From: Pimelobacter simplex
GTDB taxonomy: Bacteria; Actinomycetota; Actinomycetes; Propionibacteriales; Nocardioidaceae
DNA length: 64,000 nucleotides
Reading direction: 5' to 3'
Assembly: GCF_024662235.1 (NCBI RefSeq)
Contig: NZ_CP096276.1
Coordinates: 1,860,001-1,924,000, forward strand
Below the pieces are notes generated by a model. That model was not told where the DNA came from, did no database searches, and saw only the letters and a list, made by a program, of their open reading frames with translations. Positions 17,865 through 26,612 of this stretch are shown one piece after another (within the stretch, counting starts at the first letter, position 1; the number at the start of each line of letters is the position of its first letter). The position numbers were made by a program, and so were the translations under genes.

Positions 17865-18647
17865 TCACAGCAGCGTCGCGAGGACCTGCGCGACTCCCTC
17901 GTCCGCGCACGGCGGCGCGACGTGGTCGGCCACCTCGCGGACGCTCTCGTGCGCGTCCGCCATCGCGTACGACGTCCCCGCCCACGCCAGCATCGGGATG
18001 TCGTTCGGCATGTCCCCGAACGCCACCACGTCGGCAGCCTCCACCCCCAGCCCCGCGCACAGCGCGACCAGCGCGCTGGCCTTGGTCACGCCCGTGGCAC
18101 TGATCTCCATGAGGCCCGGCACCGACCAGGTGGGCGTGGCCAGGTCGCCGACCGCCGCGACGACCCCGTCGCGCAGTACGTCGGCGCTGCTGCCGGGCGC
18201 GCGCACCAGGAGCTTGACGGCGGTCGCGTCCCAGACGTCGGCCAGCGGGCCGCGGACCGCGTCCGCCGGCAGGTGGTAGGGCTCCTCCCAGTGCGGGTCC
18301 TGCCGGATCCCGTCGAGGCACTCCACCGCGAAGGACGCACCGGGCACGCTCTCGGCGATGGCCGCGACGAGCTCCAGGCCGGGGCCGGGATCGATCCCGC
18401 TGACGGCCACGGGCGTGCGCCGGTGGACGTCGTACGTGATGGCGCCGTTGGACACGATCGCCCGGCCGTGCTCGCCGACGTAGCGCCACAACGGCTCCAT
18501 CCAGCGCAGCGGCCGGGCCGTCACGAAGACGATCGGCACTCCGGCGGCGTCGGCGCGGCGCAGCACCTCGGCGGTGTACGGCGGCACGGAGTCGCTGTCG
18601 TAGGGGAGCAGGGTCCCGTCGAGGTCGGTCGCGACGAGGAGGCTCAT
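17865..18647 (-). CDS. HAD-superfamily hydrolase, Cof/IIB type
   Basis: A 260-residue phosphatase of the haloacid dehalogenase superfamily, cap type IIB. Motif I DLDGTLL with nucleophile Asp near residue 8, motif II TARP, the Lys of motif III (TKASAL) and motif IV GDMPNDIPML are all present. It probably dephosphorylates sugar phosphates or similar. A TAGGCT -10 (18655-18660) seven nt upstream of ATG 18647 indicates leaderless transcription, divergent from the immunity-like gene. Confidence 0.9.
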   Translation of the reverse strand: MSLLVATDLDGTLLPYDSDSVPPYTAEVLRRADAAGVPIVFVTARPLRWMEPLWRYVGEHGRAIVSNGAITYDVHRRTPVAVSGIDPGPGLELVAAIAESVPGASFAVECLDGIRQDPHWEEPYHLPADAVRGPLADVWDATAVKLLVRAPGSSADVLRDGVVAAVGDLATPTWSVPGLMEISATGVTKASALVALCAGLGVEAADVVAFGDMPNDIPMLAWAGTSYAMADAHESVREVADHVAPPCADEGVAQVLATLL

Positions 18648-18692
18648 CCGCGCAAGCCTAGACCGCGCCGTGCGACGACTAGCGTGGCGGCC

Positions 18693-19217
18693 ATGATCCT
18701 GCCGCCGGTCCGGGACCCCCGGTTCACGACCCTGCGCCGCGGCGGGTCGCTGACCGACGCCGACCACCACCTGCTCGCGCAGTGGGCCGCGGAGTGCGCC
18801 GAGCACGTCCTGCCGCTCTTCGAGGCGGCCCGGCCCAACGACCCCCGGCCGCGCGCGGCGATCGCGGCGGTCCGCGCCTGGACCCGCGGCGAGATCACGA
18901 TGACCGCCTCGCGCACCGCCGGAGGTCACGCGATGGGCGCGGCCCGGGACCTGCGCGGGGCGCCCCGGCACGCTGCCTACGCCGCCGGGCAGGCGGCGGT
19001 CGTCGCCCACGTCGCCGCGCACGAGCTCGGCGCGGCCGCCTACGCGATCAAGGCCGCGCGGGCCGCCGTACCGGACGAGAAGGGTGTGCCGGGCGAGGAG
19101 GCACGGCGGCGCGAGTGCGCGTGGCAGCGCTCGCGGTTGCCGGAGGCGATCCGGGACCTGGTCCTCGACGACCAGCGGCTGCGCAACGACCTGTGCTGGT
19201 CGGTGTTCGACGTCTGA
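18693..19217 (+). CDS. Putative immunity protein (Imm-5-like), orphan
   Basis: A 174-residue alpha-helical protein. The patterns HLLAQWAAECAEHVLPLFE, RPRAAIAAVRAWTRGEI and AYAAGQAAVVAHVAAHELGAAAYA resemble proteins annotated as putative Imm-5-like immunity proteins, from memory of that family. No toxin gene, polymorphic-toxin fragment or secretion gene is adjacent, so the name says little about function here. A TAGCGT -10 (18680-18685) precedes the ATG by 7 nt. Confidence 0.65.
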   Translation: MILPPVRDPRFTTLRRGGSLTDADHHLLAQWAAECAEHVLPLFEAARPNDPRPRAAIAAVRAWTRGEITMTASRTAGGHAMGAARDLRGAPRHAAYAAGQAAVVAHVAAHELGAAAYAIKAARAAVPDEKGVPGEEARRRECAWQRSRLPEAIRDLVLDDQRLRNDLCWSVFDV

Positions 19218-19229
19218 GCCGGCCCGGCC

Positions 19230-20147
19230 CTAGCCGCCGGACGTCAGGTGCGCGGCGAGCCAGGCGTCGATCTCGGCCGTCGCCGCCGCGGCCAGGGGCG
19301 TCGGGTGCACGGTGAACCCGTGGGGCGCCTCGGGATAGACGCTCAGCGCGACGTCGACCCCGGCCGAAGCGAGCCGTCCGGCCATCGCCAGGTTGTCCTC
19401 GAGCAGGACGTCCTCCGCCCCGACGACGAGCAGCACCGGAGGCAGCCCGGTCAGGTCGGCATAGACGGGGGAGAGGTCGGGGTGGGTCCGGTCGGCGGCC
19501 GCGCCGGCATAGGCGTCGAGGAAGTACTCGTCCGCGATCCGGCGTCCGGCCGGGGTCTGCCCGCTGAGGTCGAAGGTGCCGAACTGCAGCACCGCCGTAC
19601 GAAAGGGTGCGAGCCCGCGCTCGCGCATCCGGAGCAGGGTGGCCGCGGCCAGCGTCGAGCCCGCGGAGAAGCCGAGCAGTGCCAGCTCGGTGGTCCCGAA
19701 GCGGTCCGCGGCGTGCTCGGCGAGCCAGAGCGCGACGCTCGCGCAGTCGTCCGGAGCGGCCGGCCAGGGGTGCTCGGGGGCGAGGCGGTAGTCCACGCTC
19801 ACCACCACGACACCGAGTGCGTCGGCGAGCCGTCGGTTGCGGACGTCGCTCGCCGCGGCCGAGCCCAGGTAGAAGCCGCCGCCGTGCAGCTCGAGCACCA
19901 CACCCGCGGGCGGTACGCCGGCCGGCAGGTGGATCCGCACGGGCACGGTGTGGCCGTCAGCACCGACGAGCTCGGTGAGCGGAGGCGGGTCCGCCGGGAC
20001 GGGCACGGGCACCGCGGCGCGGAGGGCGTCGAGCTCGGCCGGGCCGGACGGACCGCGGCCCGGCACCCGGCCGTCGTAGAAGGCGCGGGACTGCTCCGCG
20101 AGCGGGAGCAACCGGGGGTCGACCAGGTGGGCGAGCCCGAGCCTCAC
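19230..20147 (-). CDS. Alpha/beta hydrolase, hormone-sensitive-lipase (HSL) family esterase
   Basis: A 305-residue esterase/lipase starting at GTG 20147, which overlaps the TetR stop (GTGA). It has the oxyanion motif HGGGF, the nucleophile elbow GFSAGS, an Asp near GAEDVLLED and the catalytic His in PHGF. These define the HSL (IV) family, acting on short- to medium-chain esters. No signal peptide. It forms an operon with, and is probably controlled by, the TetR gene upstream. Confidence 0.9.
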   Translation of the reverse strand: MRLGLAHLVDPRLLPLAEQSRAFYDGRVPGRGPSGPAELDALRAAVPVPVPADPPPLTELVGADGHTVPVRIHLPAGVPPAGVVLELHGGGFYLGSAAASDVRNRRLADALGVVVVSVDYRLAPEHPWPAAPDDCASVALWLAEHAADRFGTTELALLGFSAGSTLAAATLLRMRERGLAPFRTAVLQFGTFDLSGQTPAGRRIADEYFLDAYAGAAADRTHPDLSPVYADLTGLPPVLLVVGAEDVLLEDNLAMAGRLASAGVDVALSVYPEAPHGFTVHPTPLAAAATAEIDAWLAAHLTSGG

Positions 20148-20767
20148 CGGGCCTCCTCGGTGAGGAGGGCGGCCACCACGTGGGGGATGACGGTGTCGAT
20201 CGCGTGGCGCACGGTGCCGTCGGTGTCTCCGGTCAGCAGCGCTCGTCGTACGGCGTCGTTGTAGATGCCGATGATCGTGTCGGCCAGCTCGGCGACCGGC
20301 AGCGACGCGGACGCGCCGGCCGCGGCCAGCACCTCGGTCGCGACCTCCTCGACGGCGGCGCGCATCGCGCGGTCGAGGTCGGCGATGGCCGCGCGCACGT
20401 GGGGCTGGTCGAGGCTGTGCACCTCGAACTCGGTGGTGAGCCGGAACCACGCGGGATCGAGCCGGAAGGTCGCCGCGACCGCACGGGCGAGGTGCTGGGT
20501 GAGCACGACCGGGTCGGGTGCGCGCTCCGGCGCGCCGAGGACGCCGGCGACGGCCTCGCGCAGCCGGCGTACCTGCTCGTCGGACTCGATCCGGTAGAGC
20601 TCGAGGAAGAGCTCCTCCTTGCTCGCATGGTTGGAGTAGAACGCCCCGCGGGTGAACCCGGCGCGAGCGCAGATGGCGCTGACGCTGGCGCCCCGGATGC
20701 CGTGCTCGGCGAACACCTCGCGGGCCGCCGCGACCAGGCGCTGCTGGGTGTCGGCACGGCTGCGCAT
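20144..20767 (-). CDS. TetR family transcriptional regulator
   Basis: A 207-residue TetR-type regulator; HTH ASVSAICARAGFTRGAFYSNHASKEEL near residues 27-53. A TAGACT -10 (20775-20780) lies 7 nt upstream of the ATG, so the transcript is likely leaderless. The gene is divergent from the metallophosphoesterase and a GATACA/TGTATC inverted repeat lies between them. It is the first gene of the operon with the HSL esterase. Confidence 0.88.
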   Translation of the reverse strand: MRSRADTQQRLVAAAREVFAEHGIRGASVSAICARAGFTRGAFYSNHASKEELFLELYRIESDEQVRRLREAVAGVLGAPERAPDPVVLTQHLARAVAATFRLDPAWFRLTTEFEVHSLDQPHVRAAIADLDRAMRAAVEEVATEVLAAAGASASLPVAELADTIIGIYNDAVRRALLTGDTDGTVRHAIDTVIPHVVAALLTEEAR

Positions 20768-20820
20768 GGCGAGCAGTCTAGGTCGATCGGGCGTGCCCCT
20801 TCCCGTCGCCGCGCCTGCTC

Positions 20821-20835
20821 GATACATTGTGTATC
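20821..20835. promoter_or_regulatory. Candidate TetR operator between divergent operons
   Basis: GATACA-TTG-TGTATC, a perfect 6+3+6 inverted repeat, AT-rich against its surroundings, about 40 bp upstream of the phosphoesterase start and 54 bp from the TetR start. A single repressor site here could affect both operons. Confidence 0.55.
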
Positions 20836-20875
20836 CAATTCGCGGAGGGCAGGGGAGCGGCATGAGGACTCGGGT

Positions 20876-22675
20876 GTGGCGGGGCTGAGCAGGCGCGCGT
20901 TCGTGCACGGGGTCGGGGCGCTCGCGGCCGCCGGCGGTCTCCAGGCGGACGCCTTCGGTGCCCAGGTGGCCCGGCGACTGGCCGCGGTCGGTCCGGCGGC
21001 GCGCCTCGACGACATCCCGTCGACGCTCCAGCAGACACTGCTGCGCGGCTCGGTCGTGCAGGGGGAGTACCGCCGGCTCACGACCGGCGCCGGCGAGCCC
21101 TACCTGCCGCGCCTCGACCTGCTCCGCCGTACGCCGGACGCGGGGCGGGTGAAGGACCGCCGGTCGCTGCTCTACCTCGCGCACCTCTCGGACCTGCACC
21201 TCATCGACGCCCAGTCGCCGTGCCGCATGGAGCCGATGATCGTGCAGAGCGAGTCGACCTGGGCCGGCGCCTTCCGGCCGCACGAGCAGCTCACCGTGGC
21301 GACCGTCGCGGCGATGGTCGACGGCTTCCACCAGGCCCGGTTCAGCCCGCTCACCCGGGCGCCGATGGGCGCCGCGGTGGTCACCGGCGACAGCGCCGAC
21401 ATGCTGTCGAACCTCGAGCTGCGCTGGTACATCGACCTGCTCGACGGCGGCACCGTCGACCCCGGCTCCGGCGGCGACCGCTACCACGGCGTCCAGGCGT
21501 GGGCGGACGCCGCGTGGGCCTACCGTCCCGACGACCCGAAGGGCAGCGCGTACGCCCGCTACGGCTACCCGCGCCTGCCCGGCCTCCTCGACCAGGCCGT
21601 GGGCCGCAAGGTCCGCTCGATCGGCCTCGCCGCGCCCTGGTACGCCGTCTTCGGCAACCACGACGTCCTGCTGTTCGGCGCCTTCGGCGTGACCGAGCAG
21701 ATGGAGCGGATGGCCGTCGGGAGCCGCAAGTCCTACTCGATGCCGACGACGCTCTCGACGATGCTGACCGACTACGCCGCCCAGAACAGCGCCTGGACGC
21801 AGGCCGGTGGCGTCGCCCGCGAGCTGCTCGGCGCGCCCGGCACGAAGTCGGTGCCGGCGAACCCGGAGCGCCGGCTCTTCGACCAGAAGGCCTTCATGGC
21901 CGAGCACTTCCGCACGGCCTCGCGCCCCGGCCCGGTCGGCCACGGCTTCACCGAGCGCAACCTGCGCACCGGCGAGACCTGGTGGCGTGCCGACCTCAGC
22001 AGCACCGTCCGGCTGCTCGGGCTCGACACCTGCAACGCCGTCGCCGGCCCGGACGGCGCCGTCGTCGAGAGCCAGCTCCAGTGGCTCGAGCGCGAGCTCC
22101 AGCAGGCCGAGCGCGACCACCGGCTCGTGCTCGTCGCCTCGCACCACAACAGCCGCACCCTCGACAACCCGTCGCACCGGCCGGGCGCGACCGAGCGCCT
22201 GCACCACTCGTCCGACGTGGTCGAGCTGCTGCTGCGGCACCCGGTCGCGGTGGCCTGGCTCAACGGGCACACCCACGTCAACCAGATCCTCGCCCACCGA
22301 TCGGGGGAGAGCGGGTTCTGGGAGATCACGACCGCCTCGTGCATCGACTTCCCCCAGCAGCAGCAGACCGTCGAGATCGTCGACAACCGCGACGGGACGC
22401 TGTCGCTCTTCACCACCGTCATCGACCACGCGTCGCCCGCCGTACCGACGGGGGACGGGTCGGCCGTGGACCTCGCCTCGCGCAGCCGCGAGCTCGCCCT
22501 CAACGACTGGGTCGAGTCGCCCCTGATGCGCCGCGGCTCGCCGCTCGACCGCAACACCGAGCTGCTGCTGCCCGCGCCGTTCCCCCTCGACGGCGTCACC
22601 GACGCCACGCTCGAGGCGGAGCGGATGACCCACCTGGCCCGGATCACCGCCCACGAGCAGGCGGCCGGCCGATGA
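20876..22675 (+). CDS. Tat-exported metallophosphoesterase, TIGR03767-like
   Basis: A protein of 599 residues from GTG 20876. The N-terminus carries a twin-arginine motif (SRRAFVHGVGALAAAGG), so it is predicted to be exported folded. The calcineurin-like metal-binding motifs follow in order: SDLHLID, TGDSAD, FGNHDVL and GHTHVN. The length and inserted segments match the actinobacterial TIGR03767 family, whose substrate is not known to me. I chose the GTG because GAGG lies 8 nt upstream; an ATG at 20862 is out of frame and encodes only eight codons. It overlaps the next gene by 4 nt. Confidence 0.85.
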   Translation: MAGLSRRAFVHGVGALAAAGGLQADAFGAQVARRLAAVGPAARLDDIPSTLQQTLLRGSVVQGEYRRLTTGAGEPYLPRLDLLRRTPDAGRVKDRRSLLYLAHLSDLHLIDAQSPCRMEPMIVQSESTWAGAFRPHEQLTVATVAAMVDGFHQARFSPLTRAPMGAAVVTGDSADMLSNLELRWYIDLLDGGTVDPGSGGDRYHGVQAWADAAWAYRPDDPKGSAYARYGYPRLPGLLDQAVGRKVRSIGLAAPWYAVFGNHDVLLFGAFGVTEQMERMAVGSRKSYSMPTTLSTMLTDYAAQNSAWTQAGGVARELLGAPGTKSVPANPERRLFDQKAFMAEHFRTASRPGPVGHGFTERNLRTGETWWRADLSSTVRLLGLDTCNAVAGPDGAVVESQLQWLERELQQAERDHRLVLVASHHNSRTLDNPSHRPGATERLHHSSDVVELLLRHPVAVAWLNGHTHVNQILAHRSGESGFWEITTASCIDFPQQQQTVEIVDNRDGTLSLFTTVIDHASPAVPTGDGSAVDLASRSRELALNDWVESPLMRRGSPLDRNTELLLPAPFPLDGVTDATLEAERMTHLARITAHEQAAGR

Positions 22676-23103
22676 GCACCGCACCCTGGCCGGTCCGCGC
22701 CCTCGTCGCCGTCGCCGAGCGCGTGCCGCACACCCCGCGCGCCCGGCGCGCGATCCTCGCCGTCGCCGGGCTGGCGACCGTCGGTGCGGTCGCCGTGGCC
22801 GCGAGCTCGGTCGACTCGGTGTACGAGGGTCTCGCGCCCGTCAGCGGCGACCGGGCCTCGAACGTCCGGGTCGCGACCATCGACTTCCTGCTCGCGGCGG
22901 AGACCTCGTTCCTGGTCGTCCCGGACTGCATCGCGTCGGCCGCCGGCGAGGTCACCTGCACCGGGACGACCGTCGACGGCGAGGTCCTCAGCTCGCGCTC
23001 GCCGGCCGACGACCCGGACGTCGTCGAGATCCGGGTGGGGGAGAAGGTCGTCTACGCGGGCTCGATCGCGGACGTGCTCGCGGACGCGGCGGAGGGCCGA
23101 TGA
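22672..23103 (+). CDS. Membrane-anchored hypothetical protein
   Basis: A 143-residue protein. Residues about 25-47 form a transmembrane segment or uncleaved signal (AILAVAGLATVGAVAVAASS) and the remaining 95 residues, with two cysteines (DCIA and VTCT) likely in a disulfide, should lie outside the membrane. No family recognised. Coupled by 4-nt overlaps to the exported phosphoesterase before it and the membrane protein after it, which suggests the three act together at the cell surface. Confidence 0.75.
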   Translation: MSTAPWPVRALVAVAERVPHTPRARRAILAVAGLATVGAVAVAASSVDSVYEGLAPVSGDRASNVRVATIDFLLAAETSFLVVPDCIASAAGEVTCTGTTVDGEVLSSRSPADDPDVVEIRVGEKVVYAGSIADVLADAAEGR

Positions 23104-23672
23104 ACGCCGACACCGCCGCCCCGGCTGCCACGGCTGCTCGGCTGCCGATCGCCGGCGTCACGCTGACCCTGACCGCGCTGGTGCAGGCCGCGAGCGTCGT
23201 CCCGGCGCTGGGGCGGGGCCCCGGCGGCCTCCTGCTCCCGGCGCTCGTCGCCGGCCTCGCGATCGCGCTGTCCCTGGCGGTCACGGCCTCCTGGACCGCC
23301 GCGCCCTCGGCCGCCGCCTGGACCGGACCCGACCTGCGGCTGCTGGTGTGGTCCGCCGGGTCCGTCGTCGCGGTCAGCGCCCTGCTCGTCGTGCTCCCAC
23401 CCGCCGCGCTCCTCCTGCTGGCAGTGCTGCCGGGACCGCTGATGACCGTCGCCGCCGGACACCCGGCCCGGCGCACGGGGGAGGCGTGGCGTCGTACGCC
23501 GGGGCGGGCGGTGGGCCGCGCGCTCCTGACGCTCGCGCTGGCCGTCGTGGTCTGGCTGCTCGCCGTCGTCCTCGGTCTCGTCGACGCGGGTGTCGCGGGG
23601 GCGTTCGCGTGGTGGGTCGTCGCGGGCGTGGTCCAGGTGCGGGTGCTGCGGATGTGGTCGCGCGGCGCCTAG
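23100..23672 (+). CDS. Polytopic membrane protein, unknown function
   Basis: A 190-residue protein with about five hydrophobic helices (around residues 17-35, 45-62, 80-112, 138-158 and 165-180) and little else. No named family recognised. Third gene of the phosphoesterase operon; its ATG overlaps the preceding stop by 4 nt. Confidence 0.72.
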   Translation: MNADTAAPAATAARLPIAGVTLTLTALVQAASVVPALGRGPGGLLLPALVAGLAIALSLAVTASWTAAPSAAAWTGPDLRLLVWSAGSVVAVSALLVVLPPAALLLLAVLPGPLMTVAAGHPARRTGEAWRRTPGRAVGRALLTLALAVVVWLLAVVLGLVDAGVAGAFAWWVVAGVVQVRVLRMWSRGA

Positions 23673-23681
23673 GGTGCTGGC

Positions 23682-24257
23682 ATGGCCGAGGTACTGCTCT
23701 TCCACCACATCCAGGGCCTGACCGACGGCGTACGGGCGTTCGCGGACGACCTGCGCGAGTCCGGCCACACCGTGCACACGCCCGACCTGTTCGACGGCCG
23801 CACCTTCGCCAGCATCGACGACGGCTTCTCCCACGCCCGCGACGCCGGCTTCGACGCGCTCCGCGCCCGCGGACTCGCCGCCGCCGACCCACTCGGCCCG
23901 GACCTCGTCTACGCGGGCTTCTCCTTCGGCGTCACCATCGCCCAACGCCTCGCCCAGACCCGCCCCGGCGCCCGCGGCGCGCTCCTCATGTACTCCTGCC
24001 TGCCTGTGGGGGAGTTCGGCAGCGCGTGGCCGGACGGCGTACCGGTGCAGGTGCACGGCAAGGAGGGCGACGAGTTCTTCGACGAGGACCTCCCGGCCGC
24101 CCGCGAGCTCGCCGCCTCGACACCTGACGCCGAGCTGTTCGTGTACCCGGGGGAGCAGCACCTCTTCGCCGACTCCTCGCTCGACGCCTACGACCCGGAG
24201 GCGGCCGCGTTGCTGCTCGATCGGGTGCGAACGTTCCTGGCGCTGCGTCCGCGCTAG
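23682..24257 (+). CDS. Dienelactone hydrolase family protein
   Basis: A 191-residue alpha/beta hydrolase of the dienelactone hydrolase family. N-terminal VLLFHHIQGLTDGVRAFADDL matches the family; the nucleophile region GFSFG is where the family has a Cys or Ser, here Ser. The acid and base lie near GKEGDEFF and YPGEQHLFAD. Substrate unknown; the family ranges from chlorocatechol degradation to general esterases. TAGGGT -10 (23670-23675) six nt before ATG, so probably leaderless. Confidence 0.85.
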   Translation: MAEVLLFHHIQGLTDGVRAFADDLRESGHTVHTPDLFDGRTFASIDDGFSHARDAGFDALRARGLAAADPLGPDLVYAGFSFGVTIAQRLAQTRPGARGALLMYSCLPVGEFGSAWPDGVPVQVHGKEGDEFFDEDLPAARELAASTPDAELFVYPGEQHLFADSSLDAYDPEAAALLLDRVRTFLALRPR

Positions 24258-24258
24258 G

Positions 24259-24456
24259 TCACGGCCGCCATTCCTTCCGGGGCGGCTTGTCCTTGTGCAG
24301 GACGAGGTACGGGCCGTCGGCAGCGCCCGACCTGCCGGGCATGGCCTGCACGAGCGTCCAGCCCTCGTTCTCCGCACCGTTGAGCAGTTCCTGGACGCGA
24401 CTCTCGAAGGTGCCCACGCCGGGCACGTTCTCCAGATCGACAACTCGGTACGGCAT
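24259..24456 (-). CDS. Small protein (65 aa), DUF4177-like
   Basis: A 65-residue protein. The layout MPYRVVDLE at the start, then ENEGWTLVQAMPG and LVLHKDKP, resembles small DUF4177-type proteins, whose role is unknown. A GAGAGGAG ribosome-binding site precedes the ATG. Its 3' end lies one base from the convergent hydrolase stop. Confidence 0.68.
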   Translation of the reverse strand: MPYRVVDLENVPGVGTFESRVQELLNGAENEGWTLVQAMPGRSGAADGPYLVLHKDKPPRKEWRP

Positions 24457-24565
24457 CGCGTGCTCCTCTCGGTAGCGGATCCCGTCGGATCCGGCTGAAG
24501 ACTAGCGACGCCGTCCCGCACCGAGAGGTGCCGGACGAAGGCCAGGTCATGGCAGGCTGTCGTGG

Positions 24566-25147
24566 GTGAGCGGCAACTCGGGAAAAGGCACCGTCGGCAC
24601 GGAGTCCGGTCTGGCGGACGACGCCTACTCTCCGAAGTGGACCGACGACGACCGCCCGCGCATCCCGCGCGTGGCCGGCGAGCGCGAGGCGCTGTCGGCG
24701 TACCTGGACCACTACAGGGCGACCGTGGAGCTCAAGTGCCGCGGCTTGACCGCGGATCAGGCGCGCACGAGATCCATGCCACCGTCGACCATGTCGCTGC
24801 ACGGCCTGGTCCGCCATCTCGCCGCTTGCGAGCGCTGGTGGTTCCAGCAGAACTTCGAACGACGCGACGTCCCGTTCCTGTTCTTCACCGAGGACAACCC
24901 GAACCTCGACTTCGACCTGCCCGCGGACGCCGATCTTGACGCCGACCTGGAGACCTGGCGCGCCGAGTGCGCGACCTCCCGCGAGATCGTGGCGGCTCAC
25001 GAGCTCGACGACACCGCGCGTCCGCTGGACTGGTACGAGGACGTCGACCTGCGCTGGCTGGTGCTCCGGATGATCACCGAGTACGCGCAGCACTGCGGTC
25101 ATGCTGACCTGCTGCGGGAGGGGATCGACGGGCGGACCGGAGTCTGA
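24566..25147 (+). CDS. DinB family protein (DUF664-like)
   Basis: A 193-residue DinB-fold protein starting at GTG 24566. Expected metal-site histidines are in SLHGLVRHLAACERWW and EYAQHCGHADLLREGIDG, the latter a clear DUF664 signature. Function probably thiol- or metal-dependent but unproven. Its codon choice is less GC-biased than that of the surrounding genes, and it is the first of several such genes up to 26.5 kb. Confidence 0.85.
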   Translation: MSGNSGKGTVGTESGLADDAYSPKWTDDDRPRIPRVAGEREALSAYLDHYRATVELKCRGLTADQARTRSMPPSTMSLHGLVRHLAACERWWFQQNFERRDVPFLFFTEDNPNLDFDLPADADLDADLETWRAECATSREIVAAHELDDTARPLDWYEDVDLRWLVLRMITEYAQHCGHADLLREGIDGRTGV

Positions 25148-25251
25148 GCAGCCTGTCGAGGAGTCCCTGACCAAACTGGCATGAACGGGAGCTGGTAGGC
25201 CGGGAGTAGCGGTGCCGGACTCACCCGGATCGCGGCAGAGATCAGCGGGCG

Positions 25252-25617
25252 CTAAGTTGAGGCGCGTCCGTGCGTGACCTGGTCGAACCAGTGCGCAGCT
25301 ACCTGCGCGGCTTGCTCGGCTGAGGAAACGCTCGCGACCAAGCCGTCTGGCGGCTCGAGGCTCATCCCTGTTGCGCGGCCTCGAACGCCGTCGTCCCAGT
25401 TCAGGTACGCGGGGCTCTTCCCGCCGACCAGTTCCAGCCCGTCGAAGTCGATGCGCCACGTGGCAGCCAGGACGCCGTCGATCATGTCGTCGTACGAGGC
25501 AGTCATCCAGAGCGTCCCGTCGTGGTCGACGTGATACCAGTCCTGAGCGTCCCGAACGAGCGCGCTGAGACGGTCGAAGAACTCCGACTCGCTTGCGGTT
25601 GGTGGGGCTGCACGCAC
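25252..25617 (-). CDS. Hypothetical protein (121 aa)
   Basis: A 121-residue protein starting at GTG 25617. No family recognised. It is acidic, rich in Trp and Asp (DWYHVDHDGTLWMTASYDDM), without membrane spans, and looks like a small soluble domain. Less GC-biased codons than neighbours, like the DinB gene upstream; possibly acquired together. Confidence 0.6.
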   Translation of the reverse strand: MRAAPPTASESEFFDRLSALVRDAQDWYHVDHDGTLWMTASYDDMIDGVLAATWRIDFDGLELVGGKSPAYLNWDDGVRGRATGMSLEPPDGLVASVSSAEQAAQVAAHWFDQVTHGRAST

Positions 25618-26140
25618 GGCTACGAGTCTCTCAGGTGTCGACGGGAATCCTGGCTCTCGGAGAGGTTGATGCCCCGCAACTTCAGCAGCGGGGACCTACT
25701 CTTACCCTCGTTCCCCATTCGCCGATAAGTGACATTATGTCATGTGGTGAAGGTTGAGCATTGCTGAGGTTCGCCTCCTGGGTCGCCGCGGCCTCTCCTG
25801 TGGTCGGCCTCGACGCTGCCGGCATCTCAGGGAACGGCACCTAGGCCGAGTTCCCGATTCCGGTCGCTGAGCTCACCACCACCTGAGGTACGCCGACCCG
25901 CTGGGACGGCAAGCACGGTTCGGTCCTGGCCACGTCAAGTCGCTCGGCATCGCGCTGAGCCCCGAGGGCGGCGCCCCGTCGTTCGTTCTGACAGCGCTGT
26001 CCTCCGGCATGTGCCGCATCGACAGCACGCCCGTGGACGCCGAGGTTCCCGGAGCGGGCGTCTCAGCGAACCGGGCGGCGTTGGCGGAGCATCGATTTCA
26101 TCTCGCTCACGCCCGTTCCGGCCATGATCCAGGGCCTGCG
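25618..26140. other. Gene-poor 520-bp stretch with degenerate coding traces
   Basis: No intact gene seen. The plus strand gives peptide-like fragments broken by stops in more than one frame, for example VGLDAAGISGNG and AEFPIPVAELTTT around 25800-25880, then SLGIALSPEGGAPSFVL around 25935-25990 in another frame. This looks like one or more decayed genes. A short palindrome, TGACAT-T-ATGTCA (25730-25742), lies in a locally AT-rich patch at its start and could be a regulatory site or an element end. Confidence 0.5.
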
Positions 26141-26518
26141 CTAGGCCCGGACGCGGTCGGCGATCGCGTCGACCACGACCCGATCCGCGGCGCCGTGGCC
26201 CTGCAGCAAGCCGTCCGGCTCCCCGGTCCGGAGCCACTCCAGCACCTGTGCCGGCGCACAGTGCCCGCCGGTCTCCCACCGCGCCTCGACCAGGTCGAGC
26301 GGCTCCTCGCCGTCGGGCATCCGTGACCACCCCAGTCCCCCGTCGGCCGTGACGTAGACGAGCCAGGTCGGCGCGTCGTCCATCGTCACGCAGGCGCAGA
26401 TCCACAGCGCGTGCACGACCGGGAGCCGAGGCCCGTCGGTGGGCAGCTCCGGCGCCGGCGAGCGTGCGGCTGCCCGGCTGAGGATCGCCTCGACCGGGGC
26501 CACGTCAGGGTCCTGCAC
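26141..26518 (-). CDS. Hypothetical protein (125 aa)
   Basis: A 125-residue soluble protein starting at GTG 26518. No domain recognised. The middle part (ALWICACVTMDDAPTWLVYVTADGGLGWSRMPDGEEPLDLVEARW) reads like a small alpha/beta domain. A TAGGGT -10 (26525-26530) six nt before the GTG, like many genes in this window, supports its reality and a leaderless mRNA. Confidence 0.65.
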   Translation of the reverse strand: MQDPDVAPVEAILSRAAARSPAPELPTDGPRLPVVHALWICACVTMDDAPTWLVYVTADGGLGWSRMPDGEEPLDLVEARWETGGHCAPAQVLEWLRTGEPDGLLQGHGAADRVVVDAIADRVRA

Positions 26519-26612
26519 GAGCCCACCCTAGGCCGCCCGGGGGTCCCGATCGCACCCGAATTCCCGCCGAGTCCCTTCCGCTCCCCCTGTGACGTGTGCA
26601 ACACTCCCGTCC

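Noticed and set aside
20862..20888. Eight-codon leader ORF before the metallophosphoesterase
   Set aside because: It overlaps the true start in another frame; no repeated regulatory codons, so an attenuator role has no support.
25730..25742. Insertion-sequence end or att site
   Set aside because: No transposase, integrase, second copy or target duplication seen; kept only as a palindrome.
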